Below, one piece after another: positions 37,257-46,354 of a stretch of DNA of 64,000 nt. Under the pieces are notes generated by a model that searched no databases, was not told where the DNA came from, and worked only from the letters and a program-made list of their open reading frames with translations. This DNA comes from Streptomyces dioscori (lineage in GTDB: Bacteria > Actinomycetota > Actinomycetes > Streptomycetales > Streptomycetaceae). The stretch covers positions 62,001 to 126,000 of the forward strand of contig NZ_KZ679041.1 in assembly GCF_003024195.1 (NCBI RefSeq), written 5' to 3'. Positions within the stretch are counted from its first letter, which is position 1. Every line of letters begins with the position of its first letter. The translations under genes and the position numbers were made by a program.

Positions 37257-39680
37257 ATGGCTACCGACACCACTGCCGACGGGGCCCGCGCCACCGCTCC
37301 CGTCGGTACTCCCACGAAGGTCACCCAGGGTTCACGGACCAAGGGCGGCATCGGCGAGTCCACGCTGCGCCCGGACGGCACCCTCAAGGTCACCGGCGAG
37401 TTCGCCTACTCGTCCGACATGTGGCACGAAGACATGCTGTGGGGCCAGATCCTGCGCTCCACGGTCGCGCACGCCGAGATCGTCTCCCTCGACACCGGCG
37501 AGGCCCTCGCGACACCCGGCGTCTACGCGGTCCTGACGTACGACGACCTGCCGACCGCCGTGAAGAACTACGGCCTGGAGATCCAGGACACCCCGGTACT
37601 GGCCCACGGCCGGGTACGCCACCACGGCGAGCCCGTCGCGATCGTCGCCGCCGACCACCCCGAGACCGCCCGCCGCGCCGCCGCCAAGATCAAGGTGGAG
37701 TACCGGGAGCTGCCGGTCGTCACGGACGAGGCCTCGGCCACCGCGCCGGACGCCCCGCTGATCCACGAGGGCCGCGACGACCACCACATCGGCCATGTCG
37801 CCCACCCGAACATCGTGCACCGCCAGCCCATCGTCCGCGGCGACGTCGAGGCGGCCCGCGACCGCGCGGACTTCGTCGTCGAGGGCGAGTACACCTTCGG
37901 CATGCAGGACCAGGCGTTCCTCGGCCCCGAGTCGGGCCTCGCCGTACCCGCCGAGGACGGCGGCGTGGACCTCTACGTGGCCACCCAGTGGCTGCACTCC
38001 GACCTGCGCCAGATCGCCCCCGTCCTCGGTCTGCCCGAGGACAAGGTGCGGATGACGCTCTCCGGGGTCGGCGGCGCCTTCGGAGGCCGCGAGGACCTGT
38101 CCATGCAGATCCACGCCTGTCTGCTGGCCCTCCGCACGGGCAAACCGGTCAAGATCGTCTACAACCGCTTCGAGTCCTTCTTCGGCCACGTCCACCGCCA
38201 CCCCGCCAAGCTCCACTACGAGCACGGGGCGACGAAGGACGGGAAGCTGACCCACATGAAGTGCCGGATCGTCCTGGACGGCGGCGCGTACGCCTCCGCG
38301 TCCCCGGCGGTCGTCGGCAACGCGGCATCCCTGGCGGTCGGCCCGTACGTCCTCGAAGACGTCGACATCGAAGCCATCGCCCTCTACTCCAACAACCCGC
38401 CCTGCGGCGCCATGCGCGGCTTCGGCGCGGTCCAGGCGTGCTTCGCCTACGAGGCGCAGATGGACAAGCTCGCCGACGCGGTCGGCATGGACCGGGTCGA
38501 GTTCCGGCAGCTCAACGCCATGTCCCAGGGCACGCTGATGCCCACCGGGCAGCCCGTCGACTCACCCGCCCCGGTCGCCGAACTCCTGCGCCGCGTCAAG
38601 GCGATGCCCATGCCGCCGGAGCAGCAGTGGCTCGCGGCCGGCGAGGCGGCGGACGTCCGCCAGCTCCCCGGCGGCCTCTCCAACACCACCCACGGCGAAG
38701 GAGTCGTACGGGGCGTCGGCTACGCGGTCGGCATCAAGAACGTCGGCTTCTCCGAAGGCTTCGACGACTACTCGACCGCCAAGGTCCGTATGGAGGTCGT
38801 CGGCGGCGAACCCGTCGCGACCGTCCACACCGCCATGGCGGAGGTCGGCCAGGGCGGGGTCACCGTCCACGCGCAGATCGCCCGCACCGAGCTGGGCGTC
38901 GCCCAGGTGACGATCCAGCCGGCGGACACGCAGGTGGGCTCGGCCGGTTCGACCTCGGCATCCCGCCAGACGTACGTCACCGGCGGAGCCGTCAAGAACG
39001 CGTGCGAACTGGTCCGCGAGAAGGTCCTGGAGATCGGCCGCCGCAAGCTCGGTACGTACCACCCGGCCTGGGCGAGTGCCGAACTGCTCCTGGAGGGCGG
39101 CAAGGTCGTCACCGACGGCGGCGAGGTCCTGGCCGACCTGGTCGACGTCCTCGAAGACGAGGCCGTCGAGGTCGAGGAGGAGTGGCGGCACCGGCCGACC
39201 GAGGCCTTCGACCTGCGCACCGGACAGGGCAACGGCCACGTGCAGTACTCGTTCGCCGCCCACCGCGCGGTCGTCGAGGTGGACACCGAACTGGGCCTGG
39301 TGAAGGTCATCGAACTGGCCTGCGCGCAGGATGTCGGCAAGGCGCTCAACCCGCTGTCCGTCATCGGCCAGATCCAGGGCGGTACGACACAGGGCCTGGG
39401 CATCGCGGTGATGGAGGAGATCATCGTCGACCCCGTCACGGCGAAGGTCAGGAACCCCTCCTTCACCGACTACCTCATCCCCACGATCCTCGACACGCCG
39501 ACCATCCCCGTCGACGTGCTCGAACTCGCCGACGACCACGCGCCGTACGGGCTCCGTGGCATCGGCGAGGCCCCGACCCTGTCGTCGACCCCGGCCGTCC
39601 TCGCGGCCATCCGCAACGCGACGGGCCTGGACCTCAACAGGACGCCGGTCCGCCCGGAACACCTGACGGGCATGGCGTAG
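37257..39680 (+). CDS. Xanthine dehydrogenase molybdopterin-binding subunit
   Basis: This 807-residue catalytic subunit binds the molybdenum cofactor. Visible landmarks are GGAFGGRED (about 271), the AMRGFGAVQ loop (about 384), QGGVTVHAQIARTELG (about 535) and GIGEAP with the catalytic base E771 near the C-terminus. Length fits XdhB-type large subunits (about 770-800). ATG 37257 lies 3 nt after the previous stop. With the FAD and [2Fe-2S] subunits it forms a heterotrimer that converts hypoxanthine and xanthine to urate. The maturation factor XdhC lies downstream. Confidence 0.95.
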   Translation: MATDTTADGARATAPVGTPTKVTQGSRTKGGIGESTLRPDGTLKVTGEFAYSSDMWHEDMLWGQILRSTVAHAEIVSLDTGEALATPGVYAVLTYDDLPTAVKNYGLEIQDTPVLAHGRVRHHGEPVAIVAADHPETARRAAAKIKVEYRELPVVTDEASATAPDAPLIHEGRDDHHIGHVAHPNIVHRQPIVRGDVEAARDRADFVVEGEYTFGMQDQAFLGPESGLAVPAEDGGVDLYVATQWLHSDLRQIAPVLGLPEDKVRMTLSGVGGAFGGREDLSMQIHACLLALRTGKPVKIVYNRFESFFGHVHRHPAKLHYEHGATKDGKLTHMKCRIVLDGGAYASASPAVVGNAASLAVGPYVLEDVDIEAIALYSNNPPCGAMRGFGAVQACFAYEAQMDKLADAVGMDRVEFRQLNAMSQGTLMPTGQPVDSPAPVAELLRRVKAMPMPPEQQWLAAGEAADVRQLPGGLSNTTHGEGVVRGVGYAVGIKNVGFSEGFDDYSTAKVRMEVVGGEPVATVHTAMAEVGQGGVTVHAQIARTELGVAQVTIQPADTQVGSAGSTSASRQTYVTGGAVKNACELVREKVLEIGRRKLGTYHPAWASAELLLEGGKVVTDGGEVLADLVDVLEDEAVEVEEEWRHRPTEAFDLRTGQGNGHVQYSFAAHRAVVEVDTELGLVKVIELACAQDVGKALNPLSVIGQIQGGTTQGLGIAVMEEIIVDPVTAKVRNPSFTDYLIPTILDTPTIPVDVLELADDHAPYGLRGIGEAPTLSSTPAVLAAIRNATGLDLNRTPVRPEHLTGMA

Positions 39681-39689
39681 TCGCCTGCC

Positions 39690-39770
39690 GCCGTTCCTGT
39701 GGGCAGGCGTTCCGCTGGGGGCCCAGGCCCTTAAGGCACTGGGGGAGGAACGGGTGGGCACAGGAACGGC
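39690..39770 (+). terminator. Long-range inverted repeat after the dehydrogenase operon
   Basis: GCCGTTCCTGTG (39690-39701) pairs with CACAGGAACGGC (39759-39770); the interior holds further pairing such as GGGGGCCCAGGCCC. It lies directly after the last subunit gene, so a terminator or processing hairpin before the permease gene is likely. Confidence 0.55.
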
Positions 39771-39939
39771 CACCCGGCGCCGGGCGACCGTACATCCCAC
39801 GGCACCCGGTCCCCGGCAACCGCACAAGTACAGCACCGCGTCTCGTCTCGGGCCGTCCCCCGGGTCGTGCACCTTCCCAAAACCCGCGCGAGCAGAAAGC
39901 AAGCCGCGGGTGCCCCTATGAACCTTGGGAGAAGGCACC

Positions 39940-41397
39940 ATGACCCAGCAGTCACTGGAGCCCAGGACCACCGCCGACGACGCGGGTGAAGGAACCCGCG
40001 TCCCGGCCGGCCGGTCCTGGCTCGACCGCTACTTCCACATTTCCCTGCGGGGAAGCACGGTCGCGCGTGAGATGCGCGGCGGCGTCACGACCTTCATGGC
40101 CATGGCGTACATCCTCCTCCTCAACCCCCTGATCCTGTCCGGCAAGGACGCGGCGGGGAACACGCTCGGTCAGCAGGCACTCATCACCGCGACCGCGTTC
40201 GCGGCGGCCTTCACCACACTCCTGATGGGCTTCTTCGGCAAGGTGCCGCTGGCCCTCGCCGCGGGACTGTCCGTCTCGGGCGTTCTCTCCTCGCAGGTCG
40301 CGCCCCAGATGACCTGGCCGCAGGCCATGGGCATGTGCGTGATGTACGGCGTGGTGATCATGTTGCTCGTGGTCACCGGACTACGCGAGATGATCATGAA
40401 CGCGATCCCGCTGGCGCTGAAACACGCGATCACGATGGGCATCGGGCTGTTCATCGCGCTCATCGGCCTGGTGAAGGCGGGCTTCGTCCACCAGGGCAAG
40501 GCGACCCCGGTCTCGCTCGGCGCGACGGGTGAACTGGCGGGCTGGCCCGTGCTGTTGTTCGCCGTCACGCTGCTCGCCATCTTCATGCTCCAGGCCCGCG
40601 GCATCCCCGGCGCGATCCTGATCGGCATAGTCGGCGGCACCGTACTCGCCGTCGTCCTCAACGCGCTCGACGTGATCGATCCGAAGCAGTGGGCGAGTGG
40701 TGCCCCCGAACTGCACGGCAGTGCGGTGTCGATGCCCGACTTCTCGATCTTCGGTGACGTCGAGTTCGGCGGGTGGGGCTCGGTCGGGGCGATGACGGTC
40801 GGCATGATCGTGTTCACGCTCGTGCTCGCCGGGTTCTTCGACGCGATGGCCACGATCATCGGTGTCGGCACGGAGGCGGGCCTCGCCGACGACAAGGGCC
40901 GGATGCCGGGCCTGTCCAAGGCGCTGTTCATCGACGGGGCGGGCGGTGCGATCGGCGGCGTCGCGGGCGCCTCCGGCCAGACGGTGTTCGTGGAGTCCGC
41001 GACGGGGGTCGGCGAGGGCGCCCGAACGGGGCTGTCCTCGGTCGTCACGGGGCTGTTCTTCGCGGCCTGCCTCTTCTTCACCCCGCTGACGGCGATCGTC
41101 CCCGGGGAGGTCGCGGCGGCGGCGCTGGTGGTCATCGGCGCCATGATGATGATGAACGCCCGCCATGTGGACTGGGCCGACCGCGCCACGGCGATCCCGG
41201 TCTTCCTGACCGTCGTGATCATGCCGTTCACGTACTCCATCACGGCGGGGGTCGCGGCCGGGGTCATCAGTTACGTCGCCATCAAGATCGCGCAGGGCAG
41301 GGCGCGGGAGGTAGGAGCCTTCATGTGGGGCTTGACGGCCATCTTCCTGATCTTCTTCGCCCTGAGCCCGATAGAAAGCTGGATGGGCATCCACTAG
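39940..41397 (+). CDS. NCS2 (AzgA/PbuG-like) purine permease
   Basis: This 485-residue membrane protein has about 12-14 hydrophobic segments. GGVTTFMAMAYILLLNPLIL near the N-terminus and the FFDAMATIIGVGTEAGL and ASGQTVFVESATGVGEGART stretches are signatures of the AzgA/PbuG branch, which imports adenine, hypoxanthine or guanine with protons. ATG 39940 follows GGGAGAAGG. Its place between xanthine dehydrogenase genes and xdhC indicates supply of purine substrates. The C-terminus ends in IESWMGIH. Confidence 0.93.
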   Translation: MTQQSLEPRTTADDAGEGTRVPAGRSWLDRYFHISLRGSTVAREMRGGVTTFMAMAYILLLNPLILSGKDAAGNTLGQQALITATAFAAAFTTLLMGFFGKVPLALAAGLSVSGVLSSQVAPQMTWPQAMGMCVMYGVVIMLLVVTGLREMIMNAIPLALKHAITMGIGLFIALIGLVKAGFVHQGKATPVSLGATGELAGWPVLLFAVTLLAIFMLQARGIPGAILIGIVGGTVLAVVLNALDVIDPKQWASGAPELHGSAVSMPDFSIFGDVEFGGWGSVGAMTVGMIVFTLVLAGFFDAMATIIGVGTEAGLADDKGRMPGLSKALFIDGAGGAIGGVAGASGQTVFVESATGVGEGARTGLSSVVTGLFFAACLFFTPLTAIVPGEVAAAALVVIGAMMMMNARHVDWADRATAIPVFLTVVIMPFTYSITAGVAAGVISYVAIKIAQGRAREVGAFMWGLTAIFLIFFALSPIESWMGIH

Positions 41398-41429
41398 GCG
41401 CGCGGCTAGGCGCTCAGCTGAGGGCGCCG

Positions 41430-41872
41430 GTGATTCAACCTGCGCCCCGGTGGGGGCTGGCCGCGCAGTTCCCCGCGCCCCTGAAGACCAAAAGCCGGGC
41501 CGCAGATCACGACGGAGCCCTACGGCTGCCCGCCACTGCCCGCGCCGGTCGACAGGCGTTCCGCAGGGCGCCCCTCAAGGGGCGCGGGGAACGGCGCGCC
41601 CGGCCCCCACCGGGCCGCAGGTGACGAACCGCCGTCTGGCGGGCGGCCACACTGCCTGAGCCGGGCGAGAGGCGTTCCGCAGGGCGCCCCTCAAGGGGCG
41701 CGGGGAACGGCGCGCCCGGCCCCCACCGGGCCGCAGATCACGACGGAGCCCTACGGCTGCCCGCCACTGCCCGCGCCGGTCGACAGGCGTTCCGCAGGGC
41801 GCCCCTCAAGGGGCGCGGGGAACGGCGCGCCCGGCCCCCACCGGGCCGCAGGCGACGAACCGCCGTCTGGCT
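41430..41872. repeat. Cluster of dispersed repeats with about 120-bp duplicated block
   Basis: The 569-nt gap 41398-41966 holds one copy of the genome-wide repeat in one orientation (about 41437-41485) and three in the other, each with CCCCTCAAGGGGCGCGGGGA plus ACGGCGCGCCCGG and CCCCCACCGGGCCGCAG. The block starting CGCAGATCACGACGGAGCCC at 41501 recurs at 41732, and the two stay identical for about 120 bp before one mismatch. Each unit contains the small palindrome CCCCTCAAGGGG. Noncoding. Confidence 0.88.
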
Positions 41873-41966
41873 GCCCGCCACTGCCCGCGCCGGGCGAGAA
41901 AGGCCCAGCACCGCCCCGGCCACAACGCACCCGCACGGAAAACCCGCAGGGAAAAGGAGACCGAGA

Positions 41967-43118
41967 ATGCTGGACATTGCCGAAAACCTGCAGCGGTGGG
42001 TGGCGGACGGCCGCGACTTCGCCGTGGCCACCGTCGTGGCCGTAGGCGGAAGCGCGCCAAGACCCCCCGGCGCAGCCCTCGCCGTGGACGCCGCCGGCAC
42101 GGCAATCGGCTCGGTCTCCGGCGGCTGTGTCGAAGGCGCGGTCTACGACCTGTGCCAACAGGCGCTGAAAGACGGCCGGCCCCTCATCGAACGCTTCGGG
42201 TACAGCGACGACGACGCCTTCGCCGTTGGCCTGACCTGCGGCGGCATCATCGACATCCTGGTGACCCCGGTGCACACCTCCTCCCCGCTGCGCGAGGTGC
42301 TCACGTCCGCGATCACCGCCGCCGCCGGCCACAGGCCGGCGGCCCTCGCCCGCATCGTCCGCGGCCCGGCGGAACTACAGGGCCGCGCCCTCCTCGTACA
42401 CCCCGACGCCGCGCACGAGGGCGGCTTCGGCGCGCACCCCGGACTGGACCGCACCGTGGCGCAGGAGGCGCGCGCCTTCCTGGACGCGGGCCGCACCGGC
42501 ACCCTGGAGATCGGCGCGCAGGGCTCCCGCTGCGGAGCACCGCTCACCGTGCTGGTCGAGTCCTCGGCCCCGCCGCCCCGGATGATCGTCTTCGGGGCGA
42601 TCGACTTCGCCTCGGCGCTGGTCCGCGTCGGCACGTTCCTCGGCTACCGCGTGACGGTCTGCGACGCGCGCCCGGTCTTCGCGACGGCCGCGCGTTTCCC
42701 CGAGGCGGACGAGATCGTCGTCGAGTGGCCGCACACCTACCTGGAGCGCACGGAGGTCGACGCGCGTACGGTGCTGTGCGTCCTGACCCACGACGCCAAG
42801 TTCGACGTACCGCTCCTCGCGCTCGCGCTGCGGCTGCCGGTCGCGTACGTGGGGGCGATGGGCTCCCGCCGCACGCACCTCGACCGCAATGAACGGCTCC
42901 GCGAAGTGGGCGTGAACGAGGGGGAGTTGGCCAGGCTGCGGTCGCCGATCGGCCTCGACCTCGGAGCCCGTACGCCAGAGGAGACCGCCCTGTCCATCGC
43001 CGCGGAGATCGTGGCGACCCGGCGGGGCGGGAGCGGGGTGCCGCTGACCGGGGCGCACACGCCGATCCACCATGAGGTGTCCTCGACGCCGGCACGCCGC
43101 ATCGGAGCGATGGCCTGA
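41967..43118 (+). CDS. xdhC: XdhC/CoxI family molybdenum cofactor insertion protein
   Basis: This 383-residue protein has an N-terminal XdhC_CoxI domain (ATVVAVGGSAPRPPGAALAV, SVSGGCVEGAVYD, CGGIIDIL) and a C-terminal Rossmann domain (MIVFGAIDFASALVRVG; VAYVGAMGSRRT). XdhC binds and sulphurates Moco and hands it to xanthine dehydrogenase. It lies downstream of the dehydrogenase and permease genes, separated from the permease by the repeat cluster, so it may have its own promoter. A good ribosome site GAAAAGGAGA precedes ATG 41967. Confidence 0.94.
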   Translation: MLDIAENLQRWVADGRDFAVATVVAVGGSAPRPPGAALAVDAAGTAIGSVSGGCVEGAVYDLCQQALKDGRPLIERFGYSDDDAFAVGLTCGGIIDILVTPVHTSSPLREVLTSAITAAAGHRPAALARIVRGPAELQGRALLVHPDAAHEGGFGAHPGLDRTVAQEARAFLDAGRTGTLEIGAQGSRCGAPLTVLVESSAPPPRMIVFGAIDFASALVRVGTFLGYRVTVCDARPVFATAARFPEADEIVVEWPHTYLERTEVDARTVLCVLTHDAKFDVPLLALALRLPVAYVGAMGSRRTHLDRNERLREVGVNEGELARLRSPIGLDLGARTPEETALSIAAEIVATRRGGSGVPLTGAHTPIHHEVSSTPARRIGAMA

Positions 43119-43157
43119 CCCCCCGACCCGACCCGGCACGCGGCGCGGGGCGGGGCG

Positions 43158-43817
43158 TCAGAGATGGGCGAGCAGCCGTTCCAGCGGAGGCGGCGTCCGG
43201 TCGAGGTCCAGGTTCGCGACGAGTTCCTGTGCGTACTGGGCCTTGCGGCCGGCGTGCGTACCCATGAAGCGGTGGAGGTGCTGCTCCACGGTCCACCCCC
43301 GTTGGGCGGGCTGGTTCTGGAGGGTGCGGAAGGCGCGCAACTCGCCTTGTTCCTGCACCACTTGCTGGATGGCGTCGGCGCCCAGGGAACGGATCAGCTC
43401 GTCCTCCAGGTCCGCGTGGCACAGAAAGAACCCGAGCGACTCCAGCCCGTCGGCGGTCAGGTCGGAGCCGATCCCGGCCCGCTCAAGCGCGCGCCGGAAG
43501 AACCTCTCCTCGGCCGCGTCGCACAGCCCGGCGAGCCGCACGTCGAGCCCCTGCGGCCCGCACAGGTCCACGAACCTCCCGACGCTCATCGCGCCCCCGA
43601 GCGGCACCACGGAGACCCCCTCCTGGTCGAGGTCCCGGCCGTGCCGGGCGGCCAGCACCTCGACGGCGACCTGGTCGCTGCCTCCTTCGACGAGTACGAC
43701 CGTACGCAGCCCGGCGCCGGCCGCGGCCTCCCGCGCGCTCGCGCCCGCTTCCGCCGCCCCCGTGCCGCCGGCCGCCCACCGGACGACTGCCTGACGGAAC
43801 CGCCCCATGTCGTTCAT
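43158..43817 (-). CDS. Stand-alone TOPRIM-domain protein
   Basis: This 219-residue protein has a TOPRIM-like core: VVLVEGGSDQVAVEVLA with the motif glutamate E44, followed by AGLCDAAEE where D100 and an acidic neighbour (E103) take the place of the DxD motif. This matches OLD-type TOPRIM domains, but without the ABC ATPase that OLD nucleases carry. The C-terminal part is helical with FFLCHADLEDELIRSLG. ATG 43817 is chosen (MND MGRFRQ); ATG 43808 is possible. Nuclease or nucleotidyl-transfer activity is inferred from the fold only. Confidence 0.8.
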   Translation of the reverse strand: MNDMGRFRQAVVRWAAGGTGAAEAGASAREAAAGAGLRTVVLVEGGSDQVAVEVLAARHGRDLDQEGVSVVPLGGAMSVGRFVDLCGPQGLDVRLAGLCDAAEERFFRRALERAGIGSDLTADGLESLGFFLCHADLEDELIRSLGADAIQQVVQEQGELRAFRTLQNQPAQRGWTVEQHLHRFMGTHAGRKAQYAQELVANLDLDRTPPPLERLLAHL

Positions 43818-43954
43818 GGGTCCCAGTCTCGCAATTCCGGGCGGACTCGTTCCACAGACTTTTGCCGGGGCGCATCGCGGAAGCCTCATGGCGGTCGGCG
43901 GGGAACGCGCTTCGGGGCCGGGGAGAAGGCGCCGGGGGAGGGGCCCGGTGACCG

Positions 43955-45073
43955 TCAGCCGGGCAGGGTGAGGGCGAAAGTGCCCGACTCGGCGAGCGCG
44001 CGCAGGAATTCGGGCGCCGCGAAGGCCTCCGCGGGAGCCAGTACGCCCGTCTTCGCCGGTCCCTCCCCGCCCGCCAGCCGCAGCGCGGCCTCGACCGAGA
44101 CGACAGCCCCGGCCCGCCAGATGTCCCGGCCCCGGACATGGGCGTTGCGGCCGCCACCGGCGGCACCGGTGACCTGGACCGCGACGGTGAACTCGGTCTT
44201 CGCGCGCTCCTGCGGACTCACGTCCACGCTGCTGAAGATCTGCTCCTCCTCGAAGGTGGCGGCGGTCAGCTGGACCTCCACGGCCCGCGCCGGAACATGG
44301 CGTGGGACCGTGACGACCTCGCCCGAGGGGAAGGGCACGATCGTCGTACGTGGTCCGACGGGCGGCGGGAACGGGAAGACCGCGTTGCGGATCTCCACGG
44401 GCCCCACCCGCTGTGCCCCGTCCACGAAGCCGATGCGGTCGATCTCGCCGATCAGCAGGTTGGCGGTGTTCATGGCGCCCTGGGTCATGCGCCAGCCCGT
44501 GACCGCGTACCCGACGGTCACCTTGTCCGCATCGGGCAGCCCCGCCGCTGCCGCCGCGGCCAGCAGGTCGCCCAGTCCGCCGTAGAAGCTCATCTGCGGT
44601 ACGAGGACCGCTCCGGTGCGCTGGGCGGTGGCCTGGAGGGAGTCGAAGAGGTACTTCACATGGTGCGGCTCGATCGCGTGGTCCACGTACGCGGTGCCGG
44701 TCTCCGCGGCGGCGGTGGCGACCGGTTCCCCCGTCGTGGTGAACGGTCCCGCGCAGTGGATGACCACGTCGGCGGCCTCGGCGAGCGCGCGCAGGGCGGG
44801 AGGGTCGTCGAGGGGCGTGTGCCGGACGCTGACGAGATCCGGGGTCGCGAGTTCGGTGGCGACCGCGTGCAGGGCCCGTTCGTCGCGTCCGGAGAGGATC
44901 ACGTGCTGCCGCCGGGCGAGCAGTTCGGCGGTGACGACCCTTCCGGTGTGCCCGGTGGCGCCGTAGACCGCGAAGAGGGGTGCCTCTCGTGCCGTTGCGT
45001 GTGCTGTTGAGGGTGCCGTCGCGGGTGTCGTCGTGGATGCCGTTGTCGGTTCCGGTGTTGCCTGTGCCGTCAT
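43955..45073 (-). CDS. Saccharopine dehydrogenase-like NAD(P)-binding protein
   Basis: This 372-residue protein begins MTAQATPEPT and has a Thr/Ala/Pro-rich N-terminus of about 28 residues, then the nucleotide-binding FAVYGATGHTGRVVTAELLA, typical of the saccharopine dehydrogenase/trans-acting enoyl reductase-like group. HCAGPFTTTGEPV and YVDHAIEPHHV are other conserved stretches. The frame allows an ATG at 45091, but that codon lies inside the upstream operator palindrome, so ATG 45073 is more likely. It is divergent from a TetR gene and presumably repressed by it. Substrate unknown. Confidence 0.85.
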   Translation of the reverse strand: MTAQATPEPTTASTTTPATAPSTAHATAREAPLFAVYGATGHTGRVVTAELLARRQHVILSGRDERALHAVATELATPDLVSVRHTPLDDPPALRALAEAADVVIHCAGPFTTTGEPVATAAAETGTAYVDHAIEPHHVKYLFDSLQATAQRTGAVLVPQMSFYGGLGDLLAAAAAAGLPDADKVTVGYAVTGWRMTQGAMNTANLLIGEIDRIGFVDGAQRVGPVEIRNAVFPFPPPVGPRTTIVPFPSGEVVTVPRHVPARAVEVQLTAATFEEEQIFSSVDVSPQERAKTEFTVAVQVTGAAGGGRNAHVRGRDIWRAGAVVSVEAALRLAGGEGPAKTGVLAPAEAFAAPEFLRALAESGTFALTLPG

Positions 45074-45088
45074 GGCGAGGCCCACTTC

Positions 45089-45138
45089 CATACCGAGGGT
45101 ATGTAATCGGATCGGCTAAGTTACGTACCCGCGGTATG
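45089..45138. promoter_or_regulatory. Two 15-bp palindromic TetR operators
   Basis: CATACCGAGGGTATG (45089-45103, perfect dyad around GAG) and CGTACCCGCGGTATG (45124-45138) share the pattern CRTACC-N3-GGTATG and are exactly 35 bp apart. They sit in the divergent promoter of the dehydrogenase and tetR genes, with AT-rich GTAATCGGATCGGCTAAG between them. The TetR protein is the obvious ligand, controlling both genes. Confidence 0.75.
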
Positions 45139-45154
45139 CCTGTCAAGGGAGTTG

Positions 45155-45763
45155 ATGAACCGGATGGTCCGACGGACCCAGGCCGAACGATCCGGCGCGA
45201 CCACGTCCCAACTGGTCGACGCCGCGACGGAGTTGTTCGGCAGCCACGGTTTCGCGGGTGCGCCTCTCGACGCCGTCGCGGCCAGGGCGGGGGTCACCAA
45301 GGGGGCCGCGTACCACCACTTCCCGGGCGGCAAGGCGGCCCTGTTCCACGCCGTCTTCGTACGCCATCAGGAACTGCTCGCGGAAGCGCTGTTCCGGGCC
45401 GGAGCCGCCGCACCCGACCCGCGCGCGGCACTCCGCGCGGGCGCCCGCACGTTCCTCGAACACTGCCTCGACCCGGGCTTCCAGCGTGTCGTGCTCCTCG
45501 ACGGCCCGTCCGTCCTCGGCTGGGAGACGGTGCGCGAGATCGAGTACGAGCACGCTCTGCGCGTCCTGCGCGAGGCCATGGAACACGCGGTGCGCGAGGC
45601 GGGCGGAACACCCGACGCGGCCCTGACGGCCCGCTGCCAGCTCGTCTTCGGGGCCCTGTGCGAGGGAGGCATGCTGCTGGCCCGCGCGACGGACCCGGAG
45701 GCGATGCTGGAGGTGGTGGCGGCGGAGGCGCTGAGACTCCTGGGTGACGAGACTCCCACGTGA
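45155..45763 (+). CDS. TetR family repressor
   Basis: This 202-residue regulator has an N-terminal TetR HTH (about 12-58: LVDAATELFGSHGFAGAPLD, GVTKGAAYHHFPGGKAALF) and a helical ligand domain. Starts at TTG 45152, ATG 45155 and ATG 45164 are possible around AAGGGAG; 45155 is chosen on spacing. It is divergent from the saccharopine dehydrogenase-like gene, and two matching palindromes in between indicate joint autoregulation. The ligand is unknown. Confidence 0.92.
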   Translation: MNRMVRRTQAERSGATTSQLVDAATELFGSHGFAGAPLDAVAARAGVTKGAAYHHFPGGKAALFHAVFVRHQELLAEALFRAGAAAPDPRAALRAGARTFLEHCLDPGFQRVVLLDGPSVLGWETVREIEYEHALRVLREAMEHAVREAGGTPDAALTARCQLVFGALCEGGMLLARATDPEAMLEVVAAEALRLLGDETPT

Positions 45764-45792
45764 CCGGTGGTGCGTGAAGCCTGACCGGTCAC
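45760..45792. terminator. Inverted repeat between convergent tetR and SRPBCC genes
   Basis: GTGACCGGT (45760-45768) and ACCGGTCAC (45784-45792) are perfect 9-bp arms around 15 nt. The first arm overlaps the tetR stop codon. Probable shared terminator. Confidence 0.6.
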
Positions 45793-45814
45793 GGGTGGCC
45801 GGCGGGCTCCGCTC

Positions 45815-46255
45815 TCAGGGGTGTGCCAGCAGTTGGTCCACCGCCCGTCCGAACATCCACCGGCCGGCCCGCCCCAGCACGGGGTCGAAGACGCGCGGCA
45901 CCCCTCGTACTCCCAACTCCTCCCGCCACAGCACCTGCGAGCCGCCGCCCGCCGTCGGGCGTACCTCGATCTCGGCCCACCCGACGACAAGGCCGCCGCG
46001 TTTGACGAGCCTGCACAGTCCGGGCGTGCGATCCCGGGGCGGCCGCCAGACGACGACCTCCATACGGTCGTCGAACGCCACCGGCCCCACCCCGGTACGC
46101 GCCACGAACACCGTGCCCGCCCCACGCGGCGGCAACGTGACGACCCGGACCCGCGTCAACGGCACCACATCGGCATGCCGCTCCCACAGAGTGAGCCGCC
46201 GCCACGCCTCGTCGGCGTCCAGGGTGGTGTCCCGACACACAAGAAAGAGAGCCAT
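45815..46255 (-). CDS. SRPBCC (START-like) domain protein
   Basis: This 146-residue protein starts at ATG 46255 (MALFLVCRDTTLDADEAWRR). The whole sequence fits the SRPBCC helix-grip fold: an N-terminal strand, a helix with DADEAWRRLTLWERH, strands such as VVTLPPRGAGTVFVART and WRPPRDRTPGL, and a final long helix RAGRWMFGRAVDQLL. The family binds hydrophobic ligands in a deep cavity; no ligand can be named. The frame continues upstream without similarity. It is convergent with tetR. Confidence 0.8.
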   Translation of the reverse strand: MALFLVCRDTTLDADEAWRRLTLWERHADVVPLTRVRVVTLPPRGAGTVFVARTGVGPVAFDDRMEVVVWRPPRDRTPGLCRLVKRGGLVVGWAEIEVRPTAGGGSQVLWREELGVRGVPRVFDPVLGRAGRWMFGRAVDQLLAHP

Positions 46256-46354
46256 CCCTGGATCGTATGCACACAGCTGCGACAAACATGCCGTTGTCGC
46301 CGGTCGCCGGTCGCCGGTCGCCGGTCGCCAGCCGTAGCCGCAGCCGCAGTCGCC

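Noticed and set aside
41430-41872. Spaced repeats considered as a CRISPR array
   Set aside because: Unit sizes and spacings are irregular, copies lie in both orientations, the spacers are also duplicated, and there are no cas genes.
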